DNA of 64,000 nt from Voacanga thouarsii (lineage: Eukaryota; Streptophyta; Magnoliopsida; Gentianales; Apocynaceae), in the NCBI GenBank assembly GCA_026120185.1, contig JANUWF010001281.1, positions 186,001 to 250,000 of the forward strand, given 5' to 3'. Both the position numbers and the translations under genes were made by a program. The notes under the pieces were generated by a model. That model was not told where the DNA came from. It made no database searches and saw only the letters and a list, made by a program, of their open reading frames with translations. Position 1 is the stretch's first letter, and the number at the start of each line of letters is the position of its first letter. Of this stretch, positions 12,153 through 24,817 are shown piece by piece.

Positions 12153-13398
12153 AATTCTCTCTGTGATATTCAAATAATGATCACCACAGCGTCATCTTCA
12201 GAATCATTCCAAAGAAATCGCAAAAACATGTTTTGTGATATTCTAATCAAACTAGAATTCAGTAATTGTAATTGAAACCATTAAGTTATCACAATTACAA
12301 TTTGTCCCTGAATTTATAACTAATTATAATTTGCCACAATAACTTCTATTTCTCAACATTAACCCCACAATATTATCAAATAACATCTTGAGTACTTGAT
12401 CCTCTAATGTGTGTGACCTATTAGATTTCCTAGTCAATTAGCAGGAATATGAATTAATCCAAACGTCTTTGAGATTAATAATCCTTAATAATTTAGAATT
12501 AACCTATTAATTCTAATCAGGATTGGTTTATCAATTCATCAATTAATAGACTCATACTTAGTAGATCATGAGCGGTATCTAGCAATATATCATGACCCCC
12601 CAAGAGTCCAGGAAGTCAAGTGGCTTGACATAAACACTTTAATAACAAACTACAGTATAATAAACTCATTTCACTATACAATATCTCATTCAGTTTGGAG
12701 TACAGAATTAGTGTCAACTTCCTCTAGAATAAATATTAATTCTGGCCTGAATATATTAGTACTTGTACTAGGAACTTACTAATGTACATATGTATCAATT
12801 GGAACTATTTCCAATAAAAATTCACCTTGTCCAAGGATTTCACGAGTAGTAATTCCAACAAGTGGTCGTGAGATATTCGCCCCTACTATTAGAAGTGATA
12901 AATTCTTTATTGACCCTCTCAACTACTTTTGTTTACCTTATATTGTACCCAATATCTATCCCATAAGGAGCCTTTGATTTGGCTCTAGAGTTTGGAATCA
13001 AAGTACAATGCTCAATAAACAAAATACCTTGGAGATCTTAAGTCTAATGATACTTGCATATTTTCTATATCGAGATTATATCACTGGCACTAAATAGTTA
13101 TCCATGTGATTATCTCATAGCTTGGTCATCCAATGTACTTGTTCTATTAACAAGCATCCACGTGTTGAATACTCATAGTTTTAAGAACCACTGTCTAATC
13201 AAATCAGGAAGTCTAACAAGTTCTAGTCTTAATGCATTAATGAAGTCTTATCTCATTAATACTACGATTAGGGATTATTTAAGTACTAACACTATACAAT
13301 GTAGTAGGAATCTCACATCATGATCTCTATCATAATTCTCTTAACATAATGTTGTACTAGGGACTACAAGTGATTGCCCTTAGGGCACAATACTATCA
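11762..13398 (-). mobile_element. copia 3' LTR (minus copy)
   Basis: This 1,637-bp LTR reads TGATAGTATTGTGCCC on the minus strand at its start and ends TTTTGTCA. It matches the plus copia LTR at 60027-61776 over its first two thirds but differs toward the end, so it is a related subfamily. It contains a GA microsatellite at about 12114-12149. The start is fixed by homology and by the adjacent polypurine tract at 13399-13410. Confidence 0.75.
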
Positions 13399-13950
13399 AA
13401 CTCTTACTTGAACTAGAGTTAATCATTCATGTATCTAATACCGAAAGACTCAACATGCCTATCATGTTTCTTTTGGGATACTGCTCTTGTAAGTGGGTCA
13501 GCTATGTTCTCATCCGTAGAAACTCTTTGTATCTTTACATCCTGTCTATCTATGATCTCTTGGATAAGATGATAGCGTTGCAATACATGTTTGGATCGTT
13601 GGTGAGACTATGGCTCCTTTGCTTGTGCAATGGGTCTGTTGTTATCACAATACAATGATATTAGTCTAACAATGCCAAGGACCATTACTAGTTCTGTCAC
13701 GAACTTCTTGATACAAGCTGCTTCCTTAGTGGCTTCAGAAGCGGCTATGTACTAAACTTATGTCGTAGAGTCGACAATAGTTTCTTATTTGGAACTCTTC
13801 CAACTTATTGTCCCTCCGCACAATATAAACACATAGCCAGATTGTGATTTGAAATCATATTTGTCAAATTGAAAACTGGCATCAGTATACCCATTTACTT
13901 TCAAATAATTCTCTCCATATACCAAGAATACGTCCTTAGTCCTTCGCAAT
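13399..13950 (-). pseudogene. copia RNase H and pol C-terminus remnant
   Basis: The minus strand matches about 59655-60026 of the plus copia and extends past it in places. It covers the YTDASFQFD-type RNase H core, the DSTT..EY..ASEA block and the C-terminal tail preceding the polypurine tract. Stops and frameshifts interrupt it. Similarity ends near 13950, where the CACTA-like sequence starts. Confidence 0.7.
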
Positions 13951-14879
13951 AAATGCAGCTGAGGATTCGCGAAGAAGATTGAATATGCATCTCAATATCA
14001 AAGCAGTTTGGGATTGGGACAGCATAAATGATGCTTAGTTTGGAAGAACAAATTTTTAGTTTTAGATTAGCTTGGTTTCAAGAACTAATGTATTCAAATA
14101 TACTGCTACTCACTTTTGTACTATTTTTGTTCAATGAATATGAAAGTTAAATTTGGATATTATAAAATTTACATTTAGATTTACTTTCTGTTTGGTGTGG
14201 CTTTTGATTGTTTTGATCTTTCATATAATGCATTTAAAAATTATATTTTATTTCTGGGAGAAATAGGAATGTATTTAAGGCAAGTAAAAAAAAAAAAAAA
14301 CAGAGGCCTAATGAGCACTGATACTTATTAGCATTACACAACTTATGGGGACACTTTTTGCCATCGTATTACAACCGACACATTACATGACACTTTTCAA
14401 TGTCGCGCAAGAGGCCATATACTGATGCTTTGTATGTCATATTAGATGTACTTTCATGAAACTTTAGGCGACACATTATAGTATCTATCGTGACACCTAA
14501 AAGTGTCATAGTACAACACCTTTTGTGATGGAAACAATTGTCATATTAGCCATGATTTCATGACAAATTGTCGTGTCATAGTAGTGGTATTTGCCTAACG
14601 CCGATTAGTGTCAGAATATAATACCTATTGAGACCACCTACTGTGTCAAATTAACATAGAGTTAATGATGTTTGTGACGCAAAAACATGTCACTATAGAA
14701 GATGACGGTGTAACGCATCATTTTAGACATTCTTTAGTGATGCTTTTCAGTGTCAGAGAACCTATTGTGATGCAACTTTGGATGACGCCATGGCAAAGCA
14801 TCAGCAGGCCAAAAGCGTCAAGAAATCCACCATTTAGTGACTGAATTTCGCGTCACTGTAGCCTATTTTTCTTATAGTG
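13951..14879 (+). mobile_element. right end of a CACTA (EnSpm) transposon
   Basis: The end CCTATTTTTCTTATAGTG at 14862-14879 is the complement of a CACTATAAGAAAAATAGG terminus, typical of plant CACTA elements. The preceding 550 bp (14310-14860) is dense in short direct and inverted motifs such as GTGTCA, TGACAC, GTGACGC and TGATGC, the expected subterminal repeats. A possible short coding tail lies at 13960-14040. No matching left CACTA terminus was found, so the element is truncated. Confidence 0.7.
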
Positions 14880-15745
14880 AGAGCACTCTAGAAGCTTGAA
14901 CAACTCAAAAATCAATTACTACCACAAAAATTTACACTTGAAGAAATTGTAGATTTTTTACCAGAGCCTATATATTTAGTTTAAAATTAGTCTCATATAT
15001 TTTAATTTTTACCTTTTATCATCTAACTATTTATTATATTATTTTTCATTTAAATCACAACTATCCCATTATCATCTATTAAGTTTTTCTATAGTAAGAA
15101 TATTTCTAAACATACTTTATTTTTTATACACTCACCTCAACACAAATAAAAAAAACAATAATTCTAACAAATAATCAAATAATGTCCATCCAATACACTC
15201 CCTGTTCAGTATAGAATAAAAAATTCAAAAACTTATAACATCACTAAAAAAAAATCATAGAAAGTACAACATGGAAATATACATTATGTTTTCCTTTTTT
15301 TAAAAAAAAAATATCATGCTTACTGTACAAAGGACGCTGACAGCGGTGGCAAAAAATGATTCCCTGACGGTGGGTCGAATCAACACAATTAGATTCAACA
15401 GCAGCAGCGGCAATGGATGGCGATGACCACGAAAGACACTACTCATTTCTCTGATATTGTAGATCAGCTGCTAAGAGGGGAAAATGAATAAAGGTCAGTG
15501 GCAACTATGAAGAAGAAAATGGAGAAGAAGATTGGCGGCTAAAAGGATAGATGGGAAGAATGGAGGCTGAAATGAAGAAGAAAATGGAGCGGAAGATCAG
15601 CGGACAGATAAGGCAAAAAATTTTAGGTTTCTGCGGAGAAGGAAATGGAGGATGAAGGAACATGAACGTGGGAGTAAAATAGAAGGCTGACCTAGAAATA
15701 GGCAGAATGTCCAGTGCTCTCCACAACTCCTTTTACTAGTATATA
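14880..15745. other. unassigned spacer with a purine-rich segment
   Basis: 14880-15300 is AT-rich with nothing recognised. 15310-15720 is richer in G and A and contains a near-duplicate: ATGAAGAAGAAAATGGAG occurs at about 15508 and 15571, each followed by a similar AAGAT..CGG stretch. It could be a captured gene fragment or an internal part of a DNA transposon. No protein family was recognised in any frame. Confidence 0.35.
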
Positions 15746-16210
15746 CTCCCTCCATCCCAAATTATCTGTCCACTTTCTAGTCCAATTTTTGTCCCAAATT
15801 ATTTGTCCCTTTAGGAAATCAAGATTTCATTTCCAAATGTACCCCTATTTAATAGTATCTTATTTCCTAAACATATTTAAAATACTACAGTCAAAACTCG
15901 TTTTACGAGTTCTACTATTGATGTTCATCTAGTTAATTTCTAAAAAATATTAATATAGTACAACTTCTACCACCTATTTGAATATAGTAGCAATCAAATT
16001 ACAATATTTTGACCCACTTTTTATAAATAATTAAATACTCAAGAGAGAGAAACAAGTTAGAGTTAGTACATCAAAATTTTGGAGTTTGTATACTTATCAT
16101 TGAGTTTTAAGGGTAAAAATGGAAAAGAATATTTAATTAACTAAAAAACCTACTTTTTTGAATTTTCGCACAATCGATTAAAGGGGACACTTAATTTGGG
16201 ACGGAGGGAA
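15746..16210. mobile_element. Stowaway-type (Tc1/mariner) MITE
   Basis: The left terminus CTCCCTCCATCCCAAATTA and the inverted right terminus TTCCCTCCGTCCCAAATTA form terminal inverted repeats of about 30 bp. Both are flanked by TA (15744-15745 and 16211-16212), the expected target duplication. The 465-bp interior is AT-rich and noncoding. Confidence 0.85.
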
Positions 16211-16235
16211 TATATATATATGTGTGTGTGTGTGT

Positions 16236-16285
<50 letters not shown>

Positions 16286-16776
16286 CACTATATTTGATAA
16301 TCAATTTACTTATTTTTATTAACATTATTGTAGTTATAAATTTATAAATATTAATTAAAACAAAATTAATTTATTTATTGACAAAAATTCCTTTTAATAT
16401 TATATTTTTAAAAATTTATTTAGAATAAAGATTTTTTTTTTATTTTTAGGTCAAAATGATAAAAATTTTAAAAAACTTGCACTTAATATTAATAATCTAA
16501 TCTTATAAATAGTACAACTAAAAATGATATATAAAAATTCTGAAATAATCTAAAATGAAAAAAGAGACCAGTTTTCATTAACGAAATCTGAATTGACCAT
16601 ATCGAATGAAATATTATAAATCCAAAAATAATAATATTTTAAATTTCAATATACTTTTATCATTTAGTCATATCTTGTTTTTTTTTTTATCATTAATGAA
16701 AAATTAGAATTGATTATATTATTTCTAATTTTTACTCGTTGGGAAAAAATTATAATCCTTTATCTTTTTTAATATA

Positions 16777-16809
<33 letters not shown>

Positions 16810-17560
16810 TAGAGAGAGAGTGTGAGAGAGAGTGAGAGAGAGAGAAAGAGAGAGTTATGACTATATATATTCAATTCTTCGATTCGGTATGGTTCGGGAC
16901 AGTTTTCGTATGGTTTAAAATGGTTCTCGGTACAGATATTGCAAAATAATTTGAGACAGTTGATTTCAAAAAGAAATCAAAAGTCAATAATTTTTTCAGT
17001 TTTGATTCTTTTCAATCCAGTTATTTAGATCCGATCGATTATTCTCTAATCTCGTGAGCTGCCCTACTTGTAATATTTAGGTATTAAATTTATTGCAATA
17101 TCTATTTGATGCGGGTTATATCCTTACTTTTGCCATGGCTAGATTGGCTATTATTGTAGTTTTGTCTTTTGTTGGACTCTCCTTCCTTGCTTAGGCTTTC
17201 AAATAAGCAATTAGTGCCAAAAGAGTTATGTTTTTTCTAAGATTGGATGCCGATGTGAGTGGAGCAGGGCAAAGACTAGGCCGACTATTTTCATTCAAAA
17301 AAGTTGAAAAGGACTAGAAATTAAAATGTTTTCTAAAATAATATAGTTAGATAGTTGAAATAAATAAATATAATGATTATTTTTTCTATATTTGAGTTTT
17401 TAATTTTTTCTTCTTTTTAATAAGACATGTTAAAAATATATTCTATAAATTTTAATTTTTAGTTGAAAGAGAAGCAAACAATAATTTTATTAGTTATAAA
17501 AAAAGTAAATATCATATAAATAAAAGTTAGCGTAGTCAATTAAATGATTATCTACAAAAT
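16211..17560. other. AT-rich spacer with microsatellites
   Basis: TA and TG repeats occupy 16211-16281. TG then AG repeats occupy 16776-16856. The rest is AT-rich with no supported gene. It may be internal sequence of the CACTA element ending at 18307. Confidence 0.6.
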
Positions 17561-17884
17561 AAGTCGAATGTAATAAAAAAATCTAATTATATGATGATAC
17601 AAAATATATCATAATATGTGACATGAATTATAGATAGTTAATGTCATGAATTATGGCAATATGTAAAATTGTTATTTAATTCGATACTTATGTAACTTCA
17701 TAATACGTGACATAAACATACTGTCGCATACAATATTATATGAATGTGATCTTTTCTATCATTAATTAACATCATAGATTATTTAAAAATTTGTGATATT
17801 ATTGAAATTGTCACCTAATACTACACATAAGTGTGTCATAATGAGATAGTCATTAATACTTGTATTTTGGTGACGCATACATAC

Positions 17885-17931
<47 letters not shown>

Positions 17932-18307
17932 TAAACAGTTATAAAATACATGGCACAATAAAATCTATCATAGATAATGAATAAAAATATTAGTGATGTA
18001 ATGTCAAACAATGGTAGTAAATAATGACGTTATATACTTCGTCACAAATAAGGTAGTACATTGATGGCAAAATTAAAATGTCATATAATATTGGTATCGT
18101 AACAAAAATTATTTCACTCTCTCTAGTTGGTGAGAAATGTTGGTGCCAAATATTTTGTGACGCTAGTATATGACGTTGTAAGATATCGCTATAGAAAATA
18201 TTCGTTAAGTGACAGTATGATTTTCGTCACACTATGAATACCTTTCGTGACGTTCTGACAGTACGTCATTTAACAGTTTGTCACTAATTGTCAAATTTAT
18301 TGTAGTG
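17561..18307 (+). mobile_element. second CACTA-like right end
   Basis: The last bases TTATTGTAGTG (18297-18307) complement a CACTACAATAA terminus. The upstream 700 bp carries repeated GTGACAT, GTCATGAATTA, TGTGACG and GTCAC motifs, consistent with subterminal repeats. Copia LTR sequence resumes at 18308, so this end lies inside that LTR. ATAC and AT repeats occupy about 17876-17926. Its repeats differ from those at 14310-14860, so it is probably a different CACTA family. Confidence 0.6.
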
Positions 18308-19273
18308 ATTCTAATCAAGATTGGTTTATTAATTCATCAATTAATAGACCTATACTTAGTAGATCATGAGCGGTATCTAGCAACACATCATGATCACCTA
18401 AGGGTCCAAGAAGTCAAGTAGCTTGACATGAACCCTTCAATAATAAACTACTTGTTCTATTAACAAACTACTGTTTGGAGTACGAAATTAGTGCCAACTC
18501 TCTCCAGAATAAATATTAATTCTTGCCTAAATATATTAGTACTTGTACCAAGAATCCACTACTGTACATATGTATCAATTGGAACTGTTTCTGTTACACA
18601 ATCACCTTGGCCAAGGATTTCACGAGTAGTAATTCGAACAAGTGGCCGTGAGATATTCACCCCTACTATTAGGAGTGGTGAATCCTTCATTAAACCTCTC
18701 AACTATTTTTGTTTTCCTCACATTGTACCCAATACCGATCCCATAGGCGGCCCTCGATCTGGCTCTAGAGTTTGGAATCAAAATACAATGTTCAGTAAAC
18801 AAAATACCTTGAAGATCTCAAGTCTAAGGATACTTACACGTTTGCTATATCGAGATTCTTTCATTGGCACTAAATTGTTATCCATGTGATTATCTCATAG
18901 TTAGGTCATCTAATGTACTTGTTCTATTAACAAACATCCACGTGTTAACTTCGAATATCTCAATACTAATAGATATAAGAACCACTGTCTGATCAAATCA
19001 AGAAGTCTAATACATGCTAATCTTAACACAATAATGAAGTCCTATCTCGTTAATACTACAACTATGGATTATTTAAGTACTAACACTATACAGTGTAATA
19101 AGAATCTTACATCATGATTTCCTTAATACAGTGTTGTACTAAGAACTGAATCTAACAGTTATTTTACATGAAAGTAAAAATAATAAATTAAAAGATAAAT
19201 AATGCTTTATATTATAAAACAAATGTGCCATATACAAAGTACAAGTGATTGCCTTTAGGGCACAACACTAACA
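18308..19273 (-). mobile_element. copia 5' LTR, partial (minus copy)
   Basis: It aligns with 12510-13398 and ends AACACTAACA, the complement of the LTR start TGTTAGTGTT. It keeps about 75 bp near the LTR start (around 19160-19240) that the left copy has lost. The inner 750 bp are missing, replaced by the CACTA-like end at 18307. Confidence 0.75.
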
Positions 19274-20690
19274 AAAAGTTAACCAATATTCCCCAAGTTC
19301 AATAATTCTCCAATAAATATTAAAACTTGGAGAAGAATAGAAGAGCTTGTTCAAGAAGACTTTATTCAAACTTGCAAAAGAAAACCCAGATAACAACACA
19401 AGGAAAATAATAATAAGATAAAGGCACACCTAAATAAAAGAAAACAAACTAAAGAAAAATACTAATAAAAATCCTAACAAAGCAAATAAAGACATAACTC
19501 ACTTTTCCACACTTAAGATGGAAAATATTTTCCTTATTTGGAGGAAATAACACCTAACAACTCCAGACACAAAACAAAGATACAAACCCTTTCCACTCAT
19601 TATATAGTTCCTCATCAAACATTTGTAAAAAAATTAATTATCATTGAAAAAGGTAGGCATGATGAAAGTAGAAATAAGAGAAGGTTTTGAAAAATGGAGA
19701 GTTTATGGAAATTATTAATTGCAATAAATGTAAATGCATGACCCCCCCTCCGTAGCACCTTTTTAGATATACAAATCAAGTTCCCAACAAAAGATGTAAA
19801 TTATGTCTAAAAAGTGTATAAATATAGAATCACCACTTATCTATTCAGAAGATTTGTCACAATTAGAATTCCCCTTTAGACCTAATAATGTAGATTTTAA
19901 AGACGGGAACAAGAAATCCTTACTTTGCACCACATCTACAAATACCATGTTACCTCCTTGAAATTAAGGTGAAGAGTATGAGTTGTGAACATCCTCCAAG
20001 GGTTTCATATGATGTAGCATTAAAAGATCTAACTCTTTGAGGTATGTTAAGCTCAACATATCATCGTTTGGACCATTGTTCTCCAAGAATTAAGAGGAAC
20101 TTAAAAAATCATGCAACAACAATAAGTTAGAATTATTAGCACATAGAGTAGAATCAAATACCTCTTTTGCCATATTGTGTAATTGTCTCTCATATCATCT
20201 CTTCTCTCCTTAAGGGTCCTCTTGCTCAAGTGTATGGGACATTATGGCATCCTCAACCAACTTGACTAATTGTGTTCTTTGATGGCTCATTTGTTGGGAA
20301 GATTTGTCTTGATATTTAAGGAATGAATTGGTGTTGGGGACAAAAGAATTCATTGAGGCCTCAAGTGACGTTTCGCAAAAAAGTGTCAATCTGAGCTAAC
20401 AAATTTGCTAAATTTTCATCATTGGGGCTCCTTTAAATTTGTGTCCATGGCCACATATATCCCCATAGATGATTTCCATGATGAAAAATTTAACCTCGCT
20501 CTCAAAGAAAAACAAACATCAAATAAAAAGAAAAATAAAAATAGTAAGAAAAATTCAAACAAATAAAAAATAAAATCATATATAAAAAAAATGCAAATAT
20601 TCACAAATTACCTAAAAATAAAAGTTAGTGATATTTACAAATACAACAAAGGCTAAATCAATAAGATTCCAGTATTTCTGATAGTGTCCA
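19274..20690 (-). pseudogene. G2 5' internal region with unidentified ORF remnant
   Basis: Between the copia and the G2 primer site the minus strand keeps a loosely open frame at about 20420-19800. It reads in part ASMNSFVPNTNSFLKYQ, QLVKLVEDAIMSHTLEQED and LKELDLLMLHHMKPLEDV, with several stops. Position suggests a gag remnant, but no gag core or zinc knuckle was recognised. 19274-19800 shows nothing else. Confidence 0.35.
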
Positions 20691-20708
20691 TCCCCGGCAA
20701 CGGTGCCA
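20691..20708 (-). promoter_or_regulatory. primer binding site of G2
   Basis: The plus strand TCCCCGGCAACGGTGCCA is the complement of TGGCACCGTTGCCGGGGA. It differs at one position from the Athila-type tRNA-Asp primer site as I know it (TGGCGCCGTTGCCGGGGA). It lies six bases from the LTR at 20715. Confidence 0.85.
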
Positions 20709-20714
20709 AAAACT

Positions 20715-21286
20715 TGATGCGTATTTTTTAGTGAAAAAAAAACATTATTAACAAAGTCTACAATCAATCAAGCTTTAATTAAAAAGCTAATCACACATAT
20801 GGGCAAGTATACCTATCATATGGCATAGGGAATATCAAGTTTTGAATGCACAGGAACTTAGGCTTCCACCTTATCATACCTAAATCTTTATTATTTAGCC
20901 AACAAGATAAAAAAAAAATTGAATAAATAATATACTAAAGAATAAATCAAGTCCACACAAGAAAAGTCACAAGGATAATCAAGGAATGAAAATAAGGAGA
21001 AAAGACATGTAATGAAGAAATATCTCAATTCTATGACAAATGAATAAAATATCTTTCAACAAATTGATTCCTAATCCAAAATACCAATATGAGTCTCAAA
21101 AGCAAATTTCAATCGTTTCCCAAGTCATGAATTCCTATTCTTAGATTAATCAAAGAATATACTCTACCTCCCTAATTAAAACTAATAAGTATTAAGTACA
21201 ACTCAATTAAACAATTAATGTTCCGATACTCAAGGCAGCAATAACGTCTTTTGGAATAAATAATACCCCTATACTTTGGGCGATAT
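20715..21286 (-). mobile_element. G2 5' LTR, first part
   Basis: It aligns with 9014 to about 9590 of the 3' LTR, beginning TGATGCGTATTTT. It is interrupted at 21286 by the solo giant LTR; the GATAT at 21282-21286 is the target duplication, repeated at 34035-34039. Confidence 0.85.
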
Positions 21287-24200
21287 TGTAACACCCCACT
21301 ACCTAGGCCCAACAGGGCTAGGGATGTCGCCCCGTCCATAGGACAAGGAGTCTTTATAACTAGGTCATATAAAATAAAATAAAATAAATACTTTAAAATT
21401 AAACTTATTACAACCCCAAAAATACATGAACAAATCCAAAATAAATTGTTTGGTACAATTTCTCAAAACATCACATAAGGAAAATAACAAAGAGTCTTTA
21501 GAATCACAAGCATCAATCTAGCTAATGACTTTCACAGTAGGACCATCCTAAAAACATGGCATAAAAGGTGGTGAGATAAAAATCTCAGTAAGCCCGTGTT
21601 TGCTTTGAATGTTTCAGGTAAAACAGTTCATGTATGCAAGTTATAAAAATTTTATAAGAGAAAGTGCTGGCAAGCATTAAATAAATGTTAAAAATAAAGA
21701 GTGGTGTTTTGCTTTTCAAACCATACATGTGCAAAATATATACGACCACCCTAAGAGGTAGCCATGGGTTACAACACGTTGGGCCCCATAACCATATATT
21801 GGTCAGAATACCACACGTTGAGCATACTAACAAAAGGTTGGTGTACGGCCTACCAGGTGAGATACTCCTCTATCTCTACACCCAAACTTATTGGTTGTCT
21901 ACTCCAGAAACACATAGTCCACATAACTAAAACTTGCTAGCTCGGACCGGCATAACCTACTGGACTAGCATCCTATTCGGGAAGGACTCACCCCTCAGAG
22001 GTGGCCACCTACTGAGAGACTTACCCTAACCCTTCAAAGACAAGTCTTAGTAGTCTACCCTTATTGAGTACTCAATGTTGCTTGTCCCACTTGGGAGAAA
22101 ATTGATCATACATTAATTTACTTGGAAATATCCATTAAGGGTTTCTAAAATTCTTGTTAAAGTTGGGTTTAGAAAGAGTTTAGCATTTTGTGTAAAACTA
22201 CATGTTTAATTTTCAAATGATTTGCTTGACTGAAATAAAAAGGAAAAACAATCCTTAATTGCCTTTACAATCGAATGATCATACACATTGAACTTGGCTT
22301 GCCACAATAATTTTTTGTCTTTAAATAACTTCATGAAAGAGCTTACATGATCCTTTGCTTGCTTGAACTCAAAAATCCTCCAAGGCTGACCTAACCCTCG
22401 CTGGGGTAAACATAAGGCATAAGGTTATACTTGAGCTATACTTGCCTTACATAAATAATTCATAATTCAACTAATTACAACCATGACTTTAATGTCCTAA
22501 GCTTTAAGGTCAGATGATAAAGGATTTTATAAAGTAAATCTAGCTTGATAAGTTAAAATAACTAGGGGTTCTAAAATAATTACTACTAAGTTATAGGTTC
22601 AAATAATAAATCTTGAATATTATTATTAATAAATAAACTAGCGTTTGAATATTGAATAATACTAAGTCTTAAATAATATTAATAAATGGTAATTTTTAAA
22701 TAATATTATTATAAATAAATAATAAATTACAATTAATTTTTAATTAATAAATAATAGATAATAAATAAAATTAATAATAAATGAATTGTATTAAATTTTT
22801 TATTAATAGATAACAAATAAATTTTAATATAAATAATATTTATGAATATAGGTAAAAGTTTTAACAATGGTCTACAAGGTCATTAATATTTTATTTATAA
22901 AAGATCTTTTTTACTATTATACATATATATATATATATTATTTTTAATAAAAGATATTATTTATTTGACTAATAAAATATCAATATTTCATTTAATAATC
23001 CATTTTCAAAACTTCCTAGGAATTTCGAAACCTTTAGGAAAAAATATAGTAATAATTTTAATTAAGGTAATAAAAATTGTCACTAAAAATAACCTAGGAT
23101 TAACAAGAAAATAATCATGATTTTCCTATTGCTAAACAAGATTCATGAATACATTCTCCAACATCAAACAATAAACTAATCCATTCATGAATATAGGCTT
23201 AAATCAATACATACTATCACATGGCCAAATCCTTACTAGGCATAATAATCAATCATGGCTTCAATGGAAATAAGAACATAAAAATCCTATTCACCATAGG
23301 TGTCATAACATCTAACATGCTTTAAACATCCATAACTCTCCTAAGACGTGATGAACATACATTGATTCTCAAGAAAATCTATATAGCTTAATCATTTACA
23401 ACCATTCTCATGTTCTAATCCCAACCCCTTCATTCTCATGAATACACTCAATCCCCCCATTCATGTTCTATTCTTCCTATCAACATCTAAGAGACAAGAA
23501 TGCAGAATTAGAAAGGAGGATTAAAGAGAAATACTTGATTGACGATTACTTCGATGAAGACTTAAAGAAGGTCCATGCGATTGAGAGTCTTGAATTGTCC
23601 AAGAGAAAAAAAAAACAGCCATAGTTGTTGATCAACCCTTTCGAGTGAGAGAGAGAGAGAGAGAGAGAGATCATTAGTATGGTACATTGAAGGTTAAATG
23701 GAAGAGGATGAACAAAGGAGTTGTTCTTGGTTACCTTGATGATGTTCTTGAGACCTTCTAGAAAAAAACTAGTTTTTTATCCGAATGCAATTTCTTGTTT
23801 GCGAGATTTGATATTATAAATACCAAAAATGAACACTAGGGGTTATGTAGGAGTAATCTAGAGTATTTGAGAGTGATTGGAAGTGTTTAGGGTGGGTTTT
23901 GTCTTGAAGGAATGTAGTGTGTGTTCTTGGTGAAAATTGAGAGAGTTTGAGAAAAGGTGTTGCACGAAAACTAGAAGAGTGTTGGCCAAATGGTTTAGGG
24001 GAATTGTGAGTTTCGGTTTTCAGCTAGAGAGGAAGGGAATAATCTGATTTGTTTGAAATTCAAATGGAGGGAATTGAGGAGTGGTTTGAGGTATACGATA
24101 TACTAATGGTGTTTGATTGATGAAGGTTTCTTTGTTCTTCAATGGAGCCGATTGGACTGGTTTATTTTGCTGAAATGAATGAACACTGTTAAGGCTTTAA

Positions 24201-24362
24201 GGCTGGCCGAAATTCAGAGCTTAATGGCAGAGGAATTTCTGGTTGAGTAGCTTAATACAAGGGTGTTTTCATGGAGTAAAATTCTGGAAATTTTTGAAGT
24301 TCAAATGTATTATGAATGGGGTGATCTTAGGAGATTTTTGAGGTGTGATTATGAAGTCCAAG
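21287..24362 (-). mobile_element. solo giant chromovirus LTR, first part
   Basis: On the plus strand it starts TGTAACACCCC, the complement of GGGGTGTTACA at the ends of the other two copies. With the second part (32810-34034) it totals about 4,300 bp, close to the 4,255 bp of 34754-39008. GATAT duplications flank the whole unit. There is no internal region or partner LTR, so it is a solo LTR from LTR-LTR recombination. E3 interrupts it, with CCAAG duplicated at 24358-24362 and 32805-32809. A GA microsatellite lies at about 23645-23670. Confidence 0.9.
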
Positions 24363-24540
24363 TGATAGGGGCTAAATTAAGCATACTTTTTCTAATTATA
24401 TGAGGCTCTTGTGTGATACATTCTGTTCAATAACAAGTCATATTTCGTCATATTTGAGATTTTACCCTTAGAAAGGTATTTTGTTCATTATTTCAGATTT
24501 TAGAGGTAAAACAAAACAAAAATGTCGCAAAACAGAATAG

Positions 24541-24690
24541 AGGCGGCGCCGGCCAGGACAGAGGAACCGGCGTCGGCCATGCACTGGTTGCACAAACTTT
24601 GAGGCAACAAAAAATTGTTGAACTAAGACTAGAACAAAATGGAACCGACGCCGACTCCGGCAGCCAGGGCGGCGCCGGCTGTGCTCTGAA
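24541..24690 (+). promoter_or_regulatory. GC-rich CCGG cluster of the E3 5' LTR
   Basis: It contains GGCGGCGCCGGCCAGG, AACCGGCGTCGGCC, CCGACGCCGACTCCGG and GGCGGCGCCGGC in otherwise AT-rich sequence, 120-270 bp upstream of the TATA box. The 3' LTR keeps it at about 31573-31720 with several C-to-T-type changes. Confidence 0.65.
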
Positions 24691-24808
24691 GTTAAAATGG
24701 TGCTTTGATTTTTCTACGCGATTTTTGGTAATATGTGGAGTTTTAGTATCTTCCTACTTCTATTCGGCCAAAAACCCTATACCAATAAGTTTAGGCACTT
24801 CCTAAGGC

Positions 24809-24817
24809 TATAAATAG
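24809..24817 (+). promoter_or_regulatory. TATA box of the E3 5' LTR
   Basis: TATAAATAG, identical in the 3' LTR at 31824-31832, with similar surrounding sequence in both. Confidence 0.7.

Larger units (their letters stand above)
11762..19273 (-). mobile_element. minus-strand Ty1/copia element, internally replaced
   Basis: A 3' LTR (11762-13398) is followed by the RNase H end of pol (13399-13950). At the other side is part of the 5' LTR (18308-19273). The middle of pol, gag, the primer site and the inner part of the 5' LTR are missing and replaced by CACTA and MITE sequence. Flanks are AAAAA at 11757-11761 and AAAAG at 19274-19278, an imperfect 5-bp target duplication. The left flank matches the 3' region of G2. 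The family is close to the plus-strand copia at 53890. Confidence 0.7.

Noticed and set aside
12072..12275. Frame with an Arg-Glu repeat
   Set aside because: It is the translation of a GA microsatellite inside the copia LTR.
15246..18307. A single 3-kb CACTA element starting at CACTAAAAAAAA near 15246
   Set aside because: The putative left end lacks subterminal repeats, matches the right end poorly, and the 3-bp flanks (CAT and ATT) disagree.
18491..18889. 132-codon plus-strand frame
   Set aside because: It lies wholly within a copia LTR and is open by chance; the corresponding frame is broken in the other LTR copies.
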